In this document: piece after piece, positions 47,801 through 55,554 of the stretch
Position numbering within the stretch: position 1 is the first letter of the stretch
Layout of the letters: every line of letters starts with the position of its first letter
NCBI RefSeq assembly: GCF_009380155.1
Contig: NZ_WHUV01000002.1
Location: 930,001-994,000, forward strand
DNA length: 64,000 nucleotides
Direction of reading: 5' to 3'
Source: Pseudomonas piscis
Lineage (GTDB): Bacteria > Pseudomonadota > Gammaproteobacteria > Pseudomonadales > Pseudomonadaceae
Made by a program: the position numbers and the translations under genes
The notes under the pieces: generated by a model
What the model saw: only the letters and a program-made list of their open reading frames with translations
Database searches by the model: none
What the model was told of the DNA's origin: nothing

Positions 47801-48241
47801 TACACCGGCAAGCTGCTCGACCGGCTGCAGACCGACCGCAGCGACCTGCAACGCGGCCAGGGCCAGGATCGCGACGGCTTCGCCAGGATCGTCGGCCGAT
47901 ACCTCCAGGCCCAGGGCTGGCAGGCCGCGCCGGCCAGCGAGGGCGACGCCTTCGGCCTGGACTTCGCCATCGAAAACCCCGGTACCGGCACCTACGCCAT
48001 CGGCATCGAATGCGACGCCCCCAGCCACGCCCTGCTGGAACGCGCCCGCGCCCGGGAGATCTGGCGCCCGTCGGTCCTGCGCCGGGCGATCCCGCATATC
48101 CACCGGGTGTCGTCCCAGGCCTGGTACCACGACGGCGACAACGAGCGCGCCCGTCTGCGCGAGGCCATCGAACGGGCACTGCCGTCCGCCCAGCCAGATC
48201 CGGTCACGGCCCCTTCCAGCGATACGGAGATCTGCCCATGA
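41855..48241 (+). CDS. Giant zinc-ribbon / pseudokinase / SF1 helicase / restriction-nuclease fusion
   Basis: A 2,128-residue multidomain protein. Order: (1) N-terminal zinc ribbons (CPNCQTERPL and CSNGHAMEPGDLMCLECD, residues 1-110); (2) a Ser/Thr kinase-like domain at about 140-390. In it the HRD motif is intact (His253-Arg254-Asp255), but the following Asn is Ser, the DFG Asp is Gly (GFG, 275-277) and the usual beta3 Lys is missing, so it is probably a pseudokinase; (3) a helical region; (4) an Upf1/COG1112-like SF1 helicase with Walker A GPPGTGKS (999-1006), motif II YDEASQMP (Asp1663), motif III GDEKQMPPT and motif VI LNVAVTRARHK; (5) a C-terminal MTES-type nuclease with Asp2036 and IECD (Glu2052, Asp2054). 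Kinase-plus-helicase fusions recall Mokosh, but the set of partners differs. The stop overlaps the next start (ATGA). Confidence 0.87.
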   Translation: MIRFCPNCQTERPLQELFCEGTVDQHPCNWDLAGEPLRADGWRPQVIVTQDAMPQDPMPQHGPGQDSPPPEAPAQPETIAPGLVCSNGHAMEPGDLMCLECDAPPAQDQAQVPGNATPGPALPDAGGDPASPSQTLIDGWALIRQISSTDGVRERYLASHQATPLQAVLTLYRPGAEPDPAIYDVIRRLPRAHVPEIIATGRWDGRAYEVIEELSGGTLADLGSIIRDADSVRHVVRELGQALHAFNEAGLRHRDLRPASLLVRAREPLDLVISGFGSARLSEFDLDIVSPLETSRYMAPEAIAGGVAAASDWWSLGMILLEQLTQGACFEGIHANAFLIHVLANGVPIPDDLDPGLNLLLRGLLARDRHQRWQWPEVEAWLDGHPVAAPASSFQERDDGEGATLQLGQRHYHKPRVFALAAAQAEHWAQALDHLLRGVIVTWAEQLGLPSSLLAGLRQVVQHDGLEDDLRLMLALKLLNPQVPLIHRGDIVTPGWLLEHPLEGYRLISGSAPDLLEQLQTDNWLSRLKLRAEQVRQRALHQQVELVEETLRIYLLSTSRARLATQWQERQRLLPDTEHPGLAYLSERRVIAEEDLIVLLSAAIEQFRSVDSIIQEATELAQRTEVGWFDSEQASALLEHPRQELYRSVDERIRGFARSGVPAVDEWAEQFRLERRMPLAKVLVLLAIPESQWLEPQKQHYVSQILDFFEKKVVTAVMRGPLVRMNIGKTTARVDLTELHSERRPAAALLDHLLQRNERAVNLDPECFQADPRIEARLHALYRQSALYKRDTGIDGLYLGFPFLLSRDPRGNARPRIIPLLLWPVKLLLELGQRGNARLAFDGEREEVRLNPALDSVLGAETCKLWRKTADELLGRSSIRTSDVMDAFGMLAGVRSRTFASLPASTVEVAPYQDELACAAVLFHVTFMGQAIGEDLRQLKSLSPNGTGLETALRLRNGEDEQPPADPGELQRYFTVASDPSQEAAVLQARQGPGLLVEGPPGTGKSQTIVNMVADAIGRQRSLLIVCQKHAALEVVHKRLVAEGLGQRIVMLNDVNRDREPIIRSIREQLEALFVAGGDSQGWLRQREQTAARIEALEGELDRYHQSLHHPDPASGLSYRRLLGELIELEDGPAPLEFPALRQHLAPLDPASLTRLEERCAPLVRLWLPARYEGSPLAQLQAFAADRPTLQAFDDNLRDFAQAEADRQATLQAHPASFEIDDPAPYRAWMAAHVATLLDLDPQQRLRLARWLPLFRLREHEPLPRGEAILDELRQLQQQLRQLPEDRYQAVLSPALGLIDHKRLGSLGQDCAKVMTSRSWWSRINPLHLLRRGRLREFLQERGENRVEEVLPALHAAIDLERQWRPLRAELTALQRELGLDAPAPEAGLELSTTVTHDIRQLLEIQVLAQALAQSPRARQADAAVLSGDKREFEALLGDLDASLIRQGVRQISLDQLKLLGHWLGAELLGQLQQAIEHNQSNELPLARLQQALPCLGAYQAFRGRASLLGPEELELLALLRQRQAQLDALAPEQLEAAVRRLLNREARLGWKHRIEQANPELLYGQDETQAKVASLAQADTRMRELNRELLAKGIDPSRLGNRKQWEDVTRLTGKRSRRLREFIELGAPLGLMNLRPVWLMNPDVASRVLPLKAGLFDTVIYDEASQMPVEFALPTLFRGQVTVVSGDEKQMPPTAFFSSRVESDEAELFDGDEPDAEADQEQREAFEDTWNRREIKDCPDLLQLARNALPSTTLQIHYRSAYRELIGFSNASFYGNRLNVPVRHPQASIERVKPLELIQVEGLYQNQSNAQEAERVVQYLAELWRQPYEERPSVGVVTFNRKQAELIEEHLEAHAAQDEGFRSAYAQERERSEDGEDMSVFVKNVENVQGDERDVIVFSSTFGRNSQGTFRRSFGVLGQTGGERRLNVAVTRARHKVVMITSMPIGDISDMLNTHRAPASPRDYLQGYLEYARALCAGEFDYTGKLLDRLQTDRSDLQRGQGQDRDGFARIVGRYLQAQGWQAAPASEGDAFGLDFAIENPGTGTYAIGIECDAPSHALLERARAREIWRPSVLRRAIPHIHRVSSQAWYHDGDNERARLREAIERALPSAQPDPVTAPSSDTEICP

Positions 48242-49587
48242 GTGGTCCCAAGGTAGTGCGGATCGTCACCCGCGAAGAAATCATCGCCCTGTGCGAGGGG
48301 CACCTGCAGCGCCTGGAACAGGCCATGGCCCGCTGGGAAGCCCAGGCCGCCAGGCTCGGCGAATTGAACGAGGAACAACGCAACGCCACCCATGCCCGCG
48401 CTGAGCGCCTGCGCGCCCTGCTCGGCCAGGAACAGTTCGCCCAATTGCAGAGAGCCGTGCCGATCGAGATCGAGTACCTGCGCCGCGACCAGACAGAACG
48501 CGAGGAACGCGCGGTGCTGCGTGCGACCGAGCAACGCCAGCGCCAGCGCCGCCAGCAAGAAAATGCCGCGACCCTGCTCGGCGCCCTGCGCGCCGCACAG
48601 GCAGCGGTTGCGCCCGAGCTGTTGCAAGACGTGGCGCGCCTGGCCGAAGGCGCCGACCTCGACCATGCGCAGCAGGTCCTGGCCCAGGGCTTCAGCCAGC
48701 TGGCCAGGGTCGACGAGACGGACAGCTTGAGCGAGCGCCAACGCGAACTGGCCCGGCAACTGCGCGAAGAGACACCCCAAGCCAGCCTCGAACAGTGGAT
48801 CGCCGCGCAACAGCCAGCCGAGCGTGATCCGCGCCTGCAACGCATCGACCGGCATATCGCCGAACTGCAATTGCTCCAGGGCGCGCCAGCCGCGACCCCG
48901 TTCCTGCAACGGCTGGCCCGGGCCGAAGCCCAGGAGCAGGTGCAGCAGCGCAACCTGTTGCTCGACAGCCTGGTGATCGAACTGGCCGAGGCCACGCGCG
49001 ACTTCCAGCAGCGCCGCGAGCTGCTTGGCCAGGTCCAGGACCTGGCCAGCGAACTCCATACCCATGCCACGACCGATCACGCGGTCCTGCTGCGCCAGGT
49101 CGCCGAGTGCCACGAGCACAGCGACCTGGCGCTGCTGCAAGCGCTGAAGTCCGAATGCGAGGCCGCGCTCACCGCTGTGCTACAGGCCCAGGCTGCGCTG
49201 GCCCGGCGCCAGGCCATGCTCGAGGGGCTGGCCCGGCTCGGCTACGAGGTTCGCGAAGGCATGGCCACCGCCTGGGCCGAGTCCGGCAAGGTGGTACTGC
49301 GCAAGAGCGCCACCCCAGGTTACGGCGTCGAAGTCGGTGGCAAGGCCGACAACGGCCGCCTGCAGGTGCGCGCTGTGGCCCTCGACCCACAGCGGGACAA
49401 GGGGCGCGATCGGGATATCGAGACGATCTGGTGCAACGAATTCCAGCGCCTGCAAGCACTGCTCAAGGACAGCGGCGGCGAACTGCTGATCGAACGCGCT
49501 TTGGGGGTGGGTGAGGTGCCGCTCAAGGAAGCCACGGTCATGGACGAGGAACGAGAAGCGGCGAACCTCCAGCAGCGGACGCTTTGA
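48238..49587 (+). CDS. Coiled-coil protein of unknown function, last gene of the operon
   Basis: 449 residues from the ATG at 48238, overlapping the preceding stop by ATGA. The N-terminus MSGPKVVRIVTREEIIALCEG is followed by about 330 residues of Glu/Gln/Arg/Ala/Leu-rich helix predicted to form long coiled coils. It ends in a globular domain of about 100 residues (LARLGYEVREGMATAWAE, KATPGYGVEV-like SATPGYGVEVGG, DIETIWCNEFQRL). I cannot name the family. Its shape suggests a scaffold or SMC-like partner for the helicase/AAA proteins. Codon use and G+C match the other three genes, so they likely travel together. The operon ends here; a convergent TetR gene follows after 60 bp. Confidence 0.8.
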   Translation: MSGPKVVRIVTREEIIALCEGHLQRLEQAMARWEAQAARLGELNEEQRNATHARAERLRALLGQEQFAQLQRAVPIEIEYLRRDQTEREERAVLRATEQRQRQRRQQENAATLLGALRAAQAAVAPELLQDVARLAEGADLDHAQQVLAQGFSQLARVDETDSLSERQRELARQLREETPQASLEQWIAAQQPAERDPRLQRIDRHIAELQLLQGAPAATPFLQRLARAEAQEQVQQRNLLLDSLVIELAEATRDFQQRRELLGQVQDLASELHTHATTDHAVLLRQVAECHEHSDLALLQALKSECEAALTAVLQAQAALARRQAMLEGLARLGYEVREGMATAWAESGKVVLRKSATPGYGVEVGGKADNGRLQVRAVALDPQRDKGRDRDIETIWCNEFQRLQALLKDSGGELLIERALGVGEVPLKEATVMDEEREAANLQQRTL

Positions 49588-49647
49588 GCCTAGCGTCCAG
49601 CAGCGCTTGCGCCACGTCCCGGGGTTTCCCGCCTCCTGGCACGGCCC

Positions 49648-50265
49648 CTAACCCTCCAGCAACAGGTGCCGGGGCGGGGCCTTGGCCACATGCTGCAGCA
49701 CCGCCAGGGTCGCGGAGATCGCCTCCTGCGGGTGCGGGTTGTCATGCAGGCATTCATACAACAGGCCGGTAATGGCGATGCAACAGAACTCCAGCACCCC
49801 CGGCACATCGAGGCTGGGCGGCAGTTCCTGGCGCGACACGGCGCTTTCCAGCAGCCGCCGCAGGTGATGCTGGAGCAGCCCCCTGACCCAGTCCAACCGC
49901 CGCTGATGGGTGCTGGGGTCGCTGCCGCAGGCGCCCTGGTACAACATGATTTCCGAAAGACGGCGCGGCCCCTCGCCACTGACGGTGGCCACCAGGTCGT
50001 CGTGCAGCCGTTGCCAGCCGCGATGGAAATCCACGGCTTGCGGCCGGTCGTTCTCCAGGGGCAGGGTCTGTTCGCTGAACAGCGCATCGAGCAGGTCCTG
50101 CTTGCCCTTGAAATGCCAGTAGATCGCCCCCCGCGTGACCCCGGCCTGCCGGGCGATCTGATCCAGGGTGGTGCTGGACACTCCTTCCCGGGAGAACAGT
50201 TCGCTGGCTGCCTCCAGGATCCGGCGACGGGTGCGTGCGGCCTCGGCTGCGGTCTTCCTGGCCAT
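49648..50265 (-). CDS. TetR-family regulator, TtgW/SrpR-like
   Basis: Regulator of 205 residues from the ATG at 50263-50265, opening MARKTAAEAARTRRRILEAA. The TetR helix-turn-helix is at about residues 13-57 (FSREGVSSTTLDQIARQAGVT, RGAIYWHFKGK). The remaining helical domain has the pattern of regulators of RND multidrug pumps (AcrR/TtgR group). It starts 8 bp after the IclR gene stop, so the two are one operon, as in ttgVW and srpSR. As I recall, TtgW of P. putida DOT-T1E is truncated and thought non-functional, while SrpR of strain S12 is full length and lifts SrpS repression. This copy is full length. Assignment depends on neighbours as much as on sequence. Confidence 0.82.
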   Translation of the reverse strand: MARKTAAEAARTRRRILEAASELFSREGVSSTTLDQIARQAGVTRGAIYWHFKGKQDLLDALFSEQTLPLENDRPQAVDFHRGWQRLHDDLVATVSGEGPRRLSEIMLYQGACGSDPSTHQRRLDWVRGLLQHHLRRLLESAVSRQELPPSLDVPGVLEFCCIAITGLLYECLHDNPHPQEAISATLAVLQHVAKAPPRHLLLEG

Positions 50266-50273
50266 GGCCGGGG

Positions 50274-51056
50274 CTAGTCCTGGACCACGCGAGGAGTCCG
50301 GCCGATCATCTCCTCGATCTTCTGCTTGCACGCCTGCAAGGCCTGCTGGAACGCCTCGCCCCTGGCCGCCGCCCGTGAATTGGGGGCGACGATGGAGATC
50401 GAGTAATGGCCAAGGTAGGTGTCCAGCAGCACTGCGTAGGAACACAGGCCCTCGATGTACTCGTCCTGGTCATTGGCCGCGCCACGGCCCTTGATGGCCC
50501 GCAACTGTTCCAGCAGGGCCGCACGCCCCAGGCTCTTGGGGGTGCACACGGGCAACGGATCGGGCAGCAGCGCCTGCTGGGCCTCGCTCGACAACTGCGC
50601 CAGTAGCACCTTGCCGCCGGAAGTGGCCGTGGCCGGCACATGGATGCCGATGGGGAACACCACGCGCAACTCACGCTCGGCGACGATGCGATCCAGCACA
50701 TAGACCTTGTCGCCAGACAGCGACGCCAGGCAGGTCGACTCCTGCACTTCCTCGGACAGGGCGCTCAGGTACGGCCTGACCAGGGAAATGATATCGACCT
50801 GGGCCTGGGTCACCAGTTGGCCGAAGGCCGGGCCCAGGCGAAAGCCGCCGGCCGGGCCCAGGGTCTCGACCAGATGCTCCACGCACAGGGCATTGATGAT
50901 GCGCTGCACCGTCGAGCGCGGCAGTTCCACCACCTGGGCGATGGCCCCCAGGCTCAAGCCCTGGGGGTTGCTGCCCAAGGCCCGCATGACCGACGCGGCC
51001 CGCGCGATGACCTGTATCCCGCCGTGCTTGGCGCTGCTTTCTTCCGAATCATTCAT
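50274..51056 (-). CDS. ttgV: IclR-family repressor, TtgV/SrpS-like
   Basis: Ligand-responsive repressor of the efflux operon, 260 residues, closely like TtgV. It opens [19 protein letters not shown] and has the [23 protein letters not shown], then the sensor-domain runs [18 protein letters not shown] and [18 protein letters not shown]. TtgV binds solvents and aromatic compounds directly and leaves its operator, opening ttgGHI and its own operon. AAGGAG lies before the ATG at 51054-51056. It diverges from the adaptor gene across a 197-bp region that should contain the operator. The sequence similarity is what gives confidence; the ligand range of this copy is not known. Confidence 0.87.
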   Translation of the reverse strand: MNDSEESSAKHGGIQVIARAASVMRALGSNPQGLSLGAIAQVVELPRSTVQRIINALCVEHLVETLGPAGGFRLGPAFGQLVTQAQVDIISLVRPYLSALSEEVQESTCLASLSGDKVYVLDRIVAERELRVVFPIGIHVPATATSGGKVLLAQLSSEAQQALLPDPLPVCTPKSLGRAALLEQLRAIKGRGAANDQDEYIEGLCSYAVLLDTYLGHYSISIVAPNSRAAARGEAFQQALQACKQKIEEMIGRTPRVVQD

Positions 51057-51253
51057 ACGACTCCTTGGGGCTGGCCGCGAGGCCGTCGTGCCGGGTTCTG
51101 TGGATTGGCCGCCACTCTAGTGGCAAGCGGCCGATCAGGCCAGCCGAGCAAATCCGAGCTTGCATTCGCTGAATCTCATGGTGGTACACTGTATCGCAAT
51201 ACGGACCACAAGTCGTAATTTTTGACTATTCAGTCCCACAACAGGAGACGAGC
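51057..51253. promoter_or_regulatory. Divergent ttgV / ttgGHI promoter-operator region
   Basis: 197 bp between divergent regulator and pump genes. It contains TACACT at about 51185 and an inverted repeat GTAT-CGCA-ATAC at 51190-51201, followed by an A+T-rich segment. These could be a -10 element and a repressor half-site pair. Exact operator boundaries cannot be set from sequence alone. Confidence 0.5.
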
Positions 51254-52402
51254 GTGAGACTCAAGCAAGCTTTGTGTGCGCGGCCTTTCATTCCTCTGGC
51301 GGCCTTGTGCCTACTGGCCGGTTGCGGCGCCAAGGAGACGGAAATGGCTGCCGCCCCCGCCCCGGAGGTCGGCGTCTATACCGCCAAGGCCCAGGCACTG
51401 ACCCTGACCACCGACCTGCCGGGCCGGACCTCGGCCTATCGCGTCTCGGAAGTCCGGCCCCAGGTGTCCGGGATCCTCCAGCGCCGGCTGTTCGCCGAAG
51501 GCGCCGAGGTCAAGGATGGCCAGCAGCTGTACCAGATCGATCCGCGCACCTACCAGGCCCGCCTGGCCCGGGCCGAGGCCAGCCTGCTCACCGCGCAGAA
51601 CCTGGCCCAGCGCTACGAGCGCCTGCTCAAGACCAACGCCGTCAGCCAGCAGCAGTACGACGATGCCCTGGCCACCTGGAAACAAGCCCAGGCAGACGCA
51701 CAGATGGCCCGTATCGACGTGCAATACACCAAGGTCCTGGCACCGATTTCCGGACGTATCGGGCGTTCGGCCGTCACCGAGGGCGCACTGGTGACCAACG
51801 GCCAGGAACAGGCCCTGGCCACCGTGACCCAGCTCGATCCGATCTATGTCGACGTCAACCAGCCCATCACCAAGCTGCTGGGCCTCAAGCAGGCCCTGGA
51901 GTCCGGGCGTTTGCAGGCCAGCGGCCCGGACCAGGCGCAAGTCAGCCTGACCCTGGACGACGGCACCCCCTACCCGCTCAAGGGCACCTTGAAGTTCTCC
52001 GAGGTCAGCGTCGATCCCACCACCGGTTCGGTGACCCTGCGCGCCGAGTTCCCCAACCCCGACCGCAAGCTGCTGCCGGGCATGTTCGTCCATGCCCAGC
52101 TCAAGGAAGGCGAGCAACAGGCCGCCATCCTGATCCCGCAACAAGCGGTCGGCCGGGATGCCCGCGGCGTACCCACCGCCTGGGTGGTCAAGGCCGACGA
52201 CACCGTCGAGCAACGTGAACTGCAGACCCTGCGCACCGTGGGCAACGCCTGGCTGATCGGCGCCGGCATCGCCGACGGCGAGCGGGTAGTCACCGAAGGC
52301 GTGCAGCGCGTGCGCAGTGGCCTGGCCGTCAAGCCGGTGGCGGCCGGCAACGTCAAGCTGGTGGCCGAGTTCGGTGCCGCCGCTGGCCCCCAGGCCCATT
52401 GA
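51254..52402 (+). CDS. ttgG: RND efflux periplasmic adaptor lipoprotein (TtgG/SrpA-like)
   Basis: Membrane-fusion protein of 382 residues linking the RND pump to the outer-membrane channel. It has a lipoprotein signal with lipobox LLAGC (Cys24), the first barrel-sandwich segment VRPQVSGILQRRLFAEGAEV, a hairpin with AEASLLTAQNLAQRYERLL, and GRIGRSAVTEGALV. The start is GTG at 51254-51256 with CAGGAG upstream. It is followed by the pump gene after 14 bp and is controlled by the divergent IclR regulator. The family membership (AcrA/MexA/TtgG) is certain; TtgG rather than TtgA is favoured by the TtgV-type regulator. Confidence 0.88.
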   Translation: MRLKQALCARPFIPLAALCLLAGCGAKETEMAAAPAPEVGVYTAKAQALTLTTDLPGRTSAYRVSEVRPQVSGILQRRLFAEGAEVKDGQQLYQIDPRTYQARLARAEASLLTAQNLAQRYERLLKTNAVSQQQYDDALATWKQAQADAQMARIDVQYTKVLAPISGRIGRSAVTEGALVTNGQEQALATVTQLDPIYVDVNQPITKLLGLKQALESGRLQASGPDQAQVSLTLDDGTPYPLKGTLKFSEVSVDPTTGSVTLRAEFPNPDRKLLPGMFVHAQLKEGEQQAAILIPQQAVGRDARGVPTAWVVKADDTVEQRELQTLRTVGNAWLIGAGIADGERVVTEGVQRVRSGLAVKPVAAGNVKLVAEFGAAAGPQAH

Positions 52403-52416
52403 GGAGTCACTGATCC

Positions 52417-55400
52417 ATGTCCCGTTTCTTCATCGACCGGCCGATCTTCGCCTGGGTGCTGGCCATCGTCGCGATGCTCGCCGGCGCCCTGTCGCTGCTG
52501 AAGATGCCCGTCAGCCAGTACCCCAACATCGCCGCACCCGCGGTCTCGATCCAGGTCAGCTACCCCGGAGCCTCGGCCAAGACCGTGCAAGACACCGTGG
52601 TCCAGGTCATCGAACAACAACTGGCCGGGCTTGACGGCTTTCGCTACATGTCCGCCGAAAGCAACGCCGATGGCAGCATGAACATCATCGTCACCTTCGA
52701 GCAGGGCACCAACCCCGACATCGCCCAGGTCCAGGTGCAGAACAAGCTGCAACTGGCCACCCCGCGCCTGCCCGAGGAGGTCCAGCGCCAGGGCCTGCGC
52801 GTGGTGAAGTACCAGATGAACTTCTTCCTCATCGTCGGCCTGGTGGACAACACCGGCAAGCTGGACAACTTCGACCTCGGCAACCTGATCGCCTCGCAGT
52901 TGCAAGACCCGATCTCGCGGATCAACGGCGTTGGCGACTTCCAGCTGTTCGGCTCGCCCTATGCCATGCGCATCTGGCTCGACCCCGGCAAGCTCAACAG
53001 CTACCAGCTGACCCCCGGCGACGTGGCCCAGGCCATTCGCGAGCAGAACGTGCAGGTCTCCGCCGGCCAGCTCGGCGGCCTGCCGACCCGTTCCGGCGTG
53101 CAGCTCAACGCCACGGTGCTGGGCAAGACGCGCATGACCAGCGTCGCCGATTTCGAGGAGATCCTGGTCAAGGTCAAGGCCGACGGCTCGCAAGTGCGGG
53201 TCAAGGACCTGGGCAACGTCAGCCTGTCCTCGGACAACTTCGCGATCTCCTCCAAGTACAAGGGCAAGGAATCGGCCGGCCTGGCCCTGCGCCTGGCCAG
53301 CGGCGGCAACCTGCTGGAGACGGTCAAGGCGGTCAAGGCGGTGCTGGAGAAGCAGAAGGCCTACCTGCCCGAGGGCGTGGAGGTCATCTACCCCTACGAC
53401 ACCACCCCAGTGGTGCAAGCGTCGATCCATTCGGTGATCCACACCATCTTCGAAGCCGTGGCCCTGGTGTTCCTGGTGATGCTGCTGTTCTTGCAGAGCA
53501 TCCGCGCCACCCTGATCCCGACCCTGGCGGTGCCGGTGGTGCTGCTGGCGGCCTTCGCCCTGCTGCCCCTGTTTGGCCTGAGCATCAACGTGCTGACCAT
53601 GTACGCCATGGTCCTGGCGATCGGCCTGCTGGTGGACGATGCCATCGTGGTGGTGGAGAACGTCGAACGCTTGATGCATGAGGAGGGCCTGTCGCCGCTG
53701 GAGGCGACACGCAAGTCGATGCAGCAGATCTCCGGTGCGCTGATGGGCATCGGCATGGTGCTCTCGGCGGTATTCGTGCCCATGGCCTTCTTCGGTGGCT
53801 CGGCCGGCATCATCTACAAGCAGTTCGCGGTGACCATCGTGGTCTGCATGGGCCTGTCGGTGCTGGTGGCGCTGATCTTCACCCCGGCCCTGTGCGCCAC
53901 CATCCTCAAGGCCCCCAAGGGCGACGCGCACCACGAGAAGAAAGGCTTCTTCGGCTGGTTCAATCGCACCTTCGACCGCAGCACCCAGCGCTTCGAGCGG
54001 GGCGTGGGCGGCATGCTCAAGCATCGTGGGCGCTACCTGCTGGCCTTCGTGCTGATCACCGGCGGCACGGGCTTTCTGTTCACCCAGATTCCCAAGGCGT
54101 TCCTGCCCAACGAAGACCAGGGCCTGATGATGGCCGAGGTGCGCATGCCGCTCAACGCCACGGCCGAACGCACCGAAGCGGTACTCCAGGAGGTCAAGGA
54201 CTACCTGGTCAACGAGGAAGGCGAGCGCGTCGAGCACGTCATGACCGTCAACGGCTTCAACTTCGCCGGCCGCGGGCAGAACTCCGGCCTGGTGCTGGTG
54301 GTGCTCAAGGACTGGGCCGTGCGCAAGGCCGCAGGTGAGGACGTGTTCAGCGTCGCCCGCCGCGCCAACCAGCGCTTCGCCAAGATCAAGGACGCCACGG
54401 TGATGGCCTTCGTGCCGCCGGCGATCCTGGAGATGGGCAACGCCATGGGCTTCGACCTCTTCCTGCAGGACAACTCCGGCCTCGGGCACGAGGCGCTGAT
54501 GGCCGCGCGCAACCAGTTCCTCGCCCTGGCGGCGCAGAACCCCAAGCTGCGCTCGGTACGCCCCAACGGCAAGGACGACGAACCGCAGTTCCAGGTGCGC
54601 ATCGACGATGAGAAGGCCCGTGCCCTGCAGGTCAGCATCGCGGCGATCAACGAAACCATGAGCGCGGCCTGGGGCTCGATGTACGTCAACGACTTCATCG
54701 ACCTGGGCCGGGTCAAGCGGGTCTACCTGCAAGGCGTGGACAGCTCGCGGATATCCCCGGAAGACTTCGACAAATGGTACGTGCGCAACAGCCTGGGGCA
54801 GATGGTGCCGTTCTCCGCGTTCGCCACCGGCGAGTGGATCTACGGCTCGCCCAAGCTGGAACGCTACGGTGGCATTCCCGCGGTGCAGATCCTCGGTGAA
54901 CCGGCGCCCGGCTACAGCACCGGCGACGCGATGCTGGCCATCGCCCAGATCATGCAGCAGCTGCCGGCGGGTATCGGCCTGAGCTACAACGGCCTGTCCT
55001 ACGAGGAGATCCAGACCGGCGACCAGGCGCCCATGCTCTACGCCCTGACCGTGCTGATCGTGTTCCTGTGCCTGGCGGCGCTGTACGAGAGCTGGTCGGT
55101 GCCGGTGTCGGTGATGCTGGTGGTGCCGCTGGGTATCCTCGGTGCGGTGCTGGCCACCCTGTGGCGCGGGCTGGAGGCCGATGTGTACTTCCAGATCGGC
55201 CTGATGACCACGGTCGGCCTGTCGGCGAAGAACGCGATCCTGATCATCGAGTTCGCCAAGGAACTCTACGAGAAGGAAGGCCTGCCCCTGGCCAAGGCCG
55301 CCATCGAGGCCGCCAAGCTGCGCCTGCGCCCGATCATCATGACCTCCCTGGCCTTCACCTTCGGCGTGCTGCCCATGGCCATCGCCTCGGGTGCCGGCGC

Positions 55401-55554
55401 TGGCAGCCAGCACTCCATTGCCACCGGCGTGGTCGGCGGGATGATCACCGCCACGGTGCTCGCGGTGTTCTTCGTGCCCCTGTTCTACGTAGTGGTGGTG
55501 AAAGTGTTCGAACGCAACAAGCCAGCGGTAGCCGCTGAAGGAGAAACGGCATGA
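52417..55554 (+). CDS. ttgH: RND multidrug/solvent efflux transporter (TtgH/SrpB-like)
   Basis: Inner-membrane proton/drug antiporter of the HAE1 family, 1,045 residues, 12 membrane helices with two large periplasmic loops. It opens [17 protein letters not shown]. The proton-relay pair Asp407-Asp408 ([14 protein letters not shown]) is at the same numbers as in AcrB, and the TM10 region STKNA-like [15 protein letters not shown] is present. GAGGAG lies 10 nt before the ATG. The gene overlaps the outer-membrane channel gene by ATGA. Substrates are likely aromatic solvents and hydrophobic antibiotics, inferred from the TtgV-like repressor. Confidence 0.9.
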   Translation: MSRFFIDRPIFAWVLAIVAMLAGALSLLKMPVSQYPNIAAPAVSIQVSYPGASAKTVQDTVVQVIEQQLAGLDGFRYMSAESNADGSMNIIVTFEQGTNPDIAQVQVQNKLQLATPRLPEEVQRQGLRVVKYQMNFFLIVGLVDNTGKLDNFDLGNLIASQLQDPISRINGVGDFQLFGSPYAMRIWLDPGKLNSYQLTPGDVAQAIREQNVQVSAGQLGGLPTRSGVQLNATVLGKTRMTSVADFEEILVKVKADGSQVRVKDLGNVSLSSDNFAISSKYKGKESAGLALRLASGGNLLETVKAVKAVLEKQKAYLPEGVEVIYPYDTTPVVQASIHSVIHTIFEAVALVFLVMLLFLQSIRATLIPTLAVPVVLLAAFALLPLFGLSINVLTMYAMVLAIGLLVDDAIVVVENVERLMHEEGLSPLEATRKSMQQISGALMGIGMVLSAVFVPMAFFGGSAGIIYKQFAVTIVVCMGLSVLVALIFTPALCATILKAPKGDAHHEKKGFFGWFNRTFDRSTQRFERGVGGMLKHRGRYLLAFVLITGGTGFLFTQIPKAFLPNEDQGLMMAEVRMPLNATAERTEAVLQEVKDYLVNEEGERVEHVMTVNGFNFAGRGQNSGLVLVVLKDWAVRKAAGEDVFSVARRANQRFAKIKDATVMAFVPPAILEMGNAMGFDLFLQDNSGLGHEALMAARNQFLALAAQNPKLRSVRPNGKDDEPQFQVRIDDEKARALQVSIAAINETMSAAWGSMYVNDFIDLGRVKRVYLQGVDSSRISPEDFDKWYVRNSLGQMVPFSAFATGEWIYGSPKLERYGGIPAVQILGEPAPGYSTGDAMLAIAQIMQQLPAGIGLSYNGLSYEEIQTGDQAPMLYALTVLIVFLCLAALYESWSVPVSVMLVVPLGILGAVLATLWRGLEADVYFQIGLMTTVGLSAKNAILIIEFAKELYEKEGLPLAKAAIEAAKLRLRPIIMTSLAFTFGVLPMAIASGAGAGSQHSIATGVVGGMITATVLAVFFVPLFYVVVVKVFERNKPAVAAEGETA

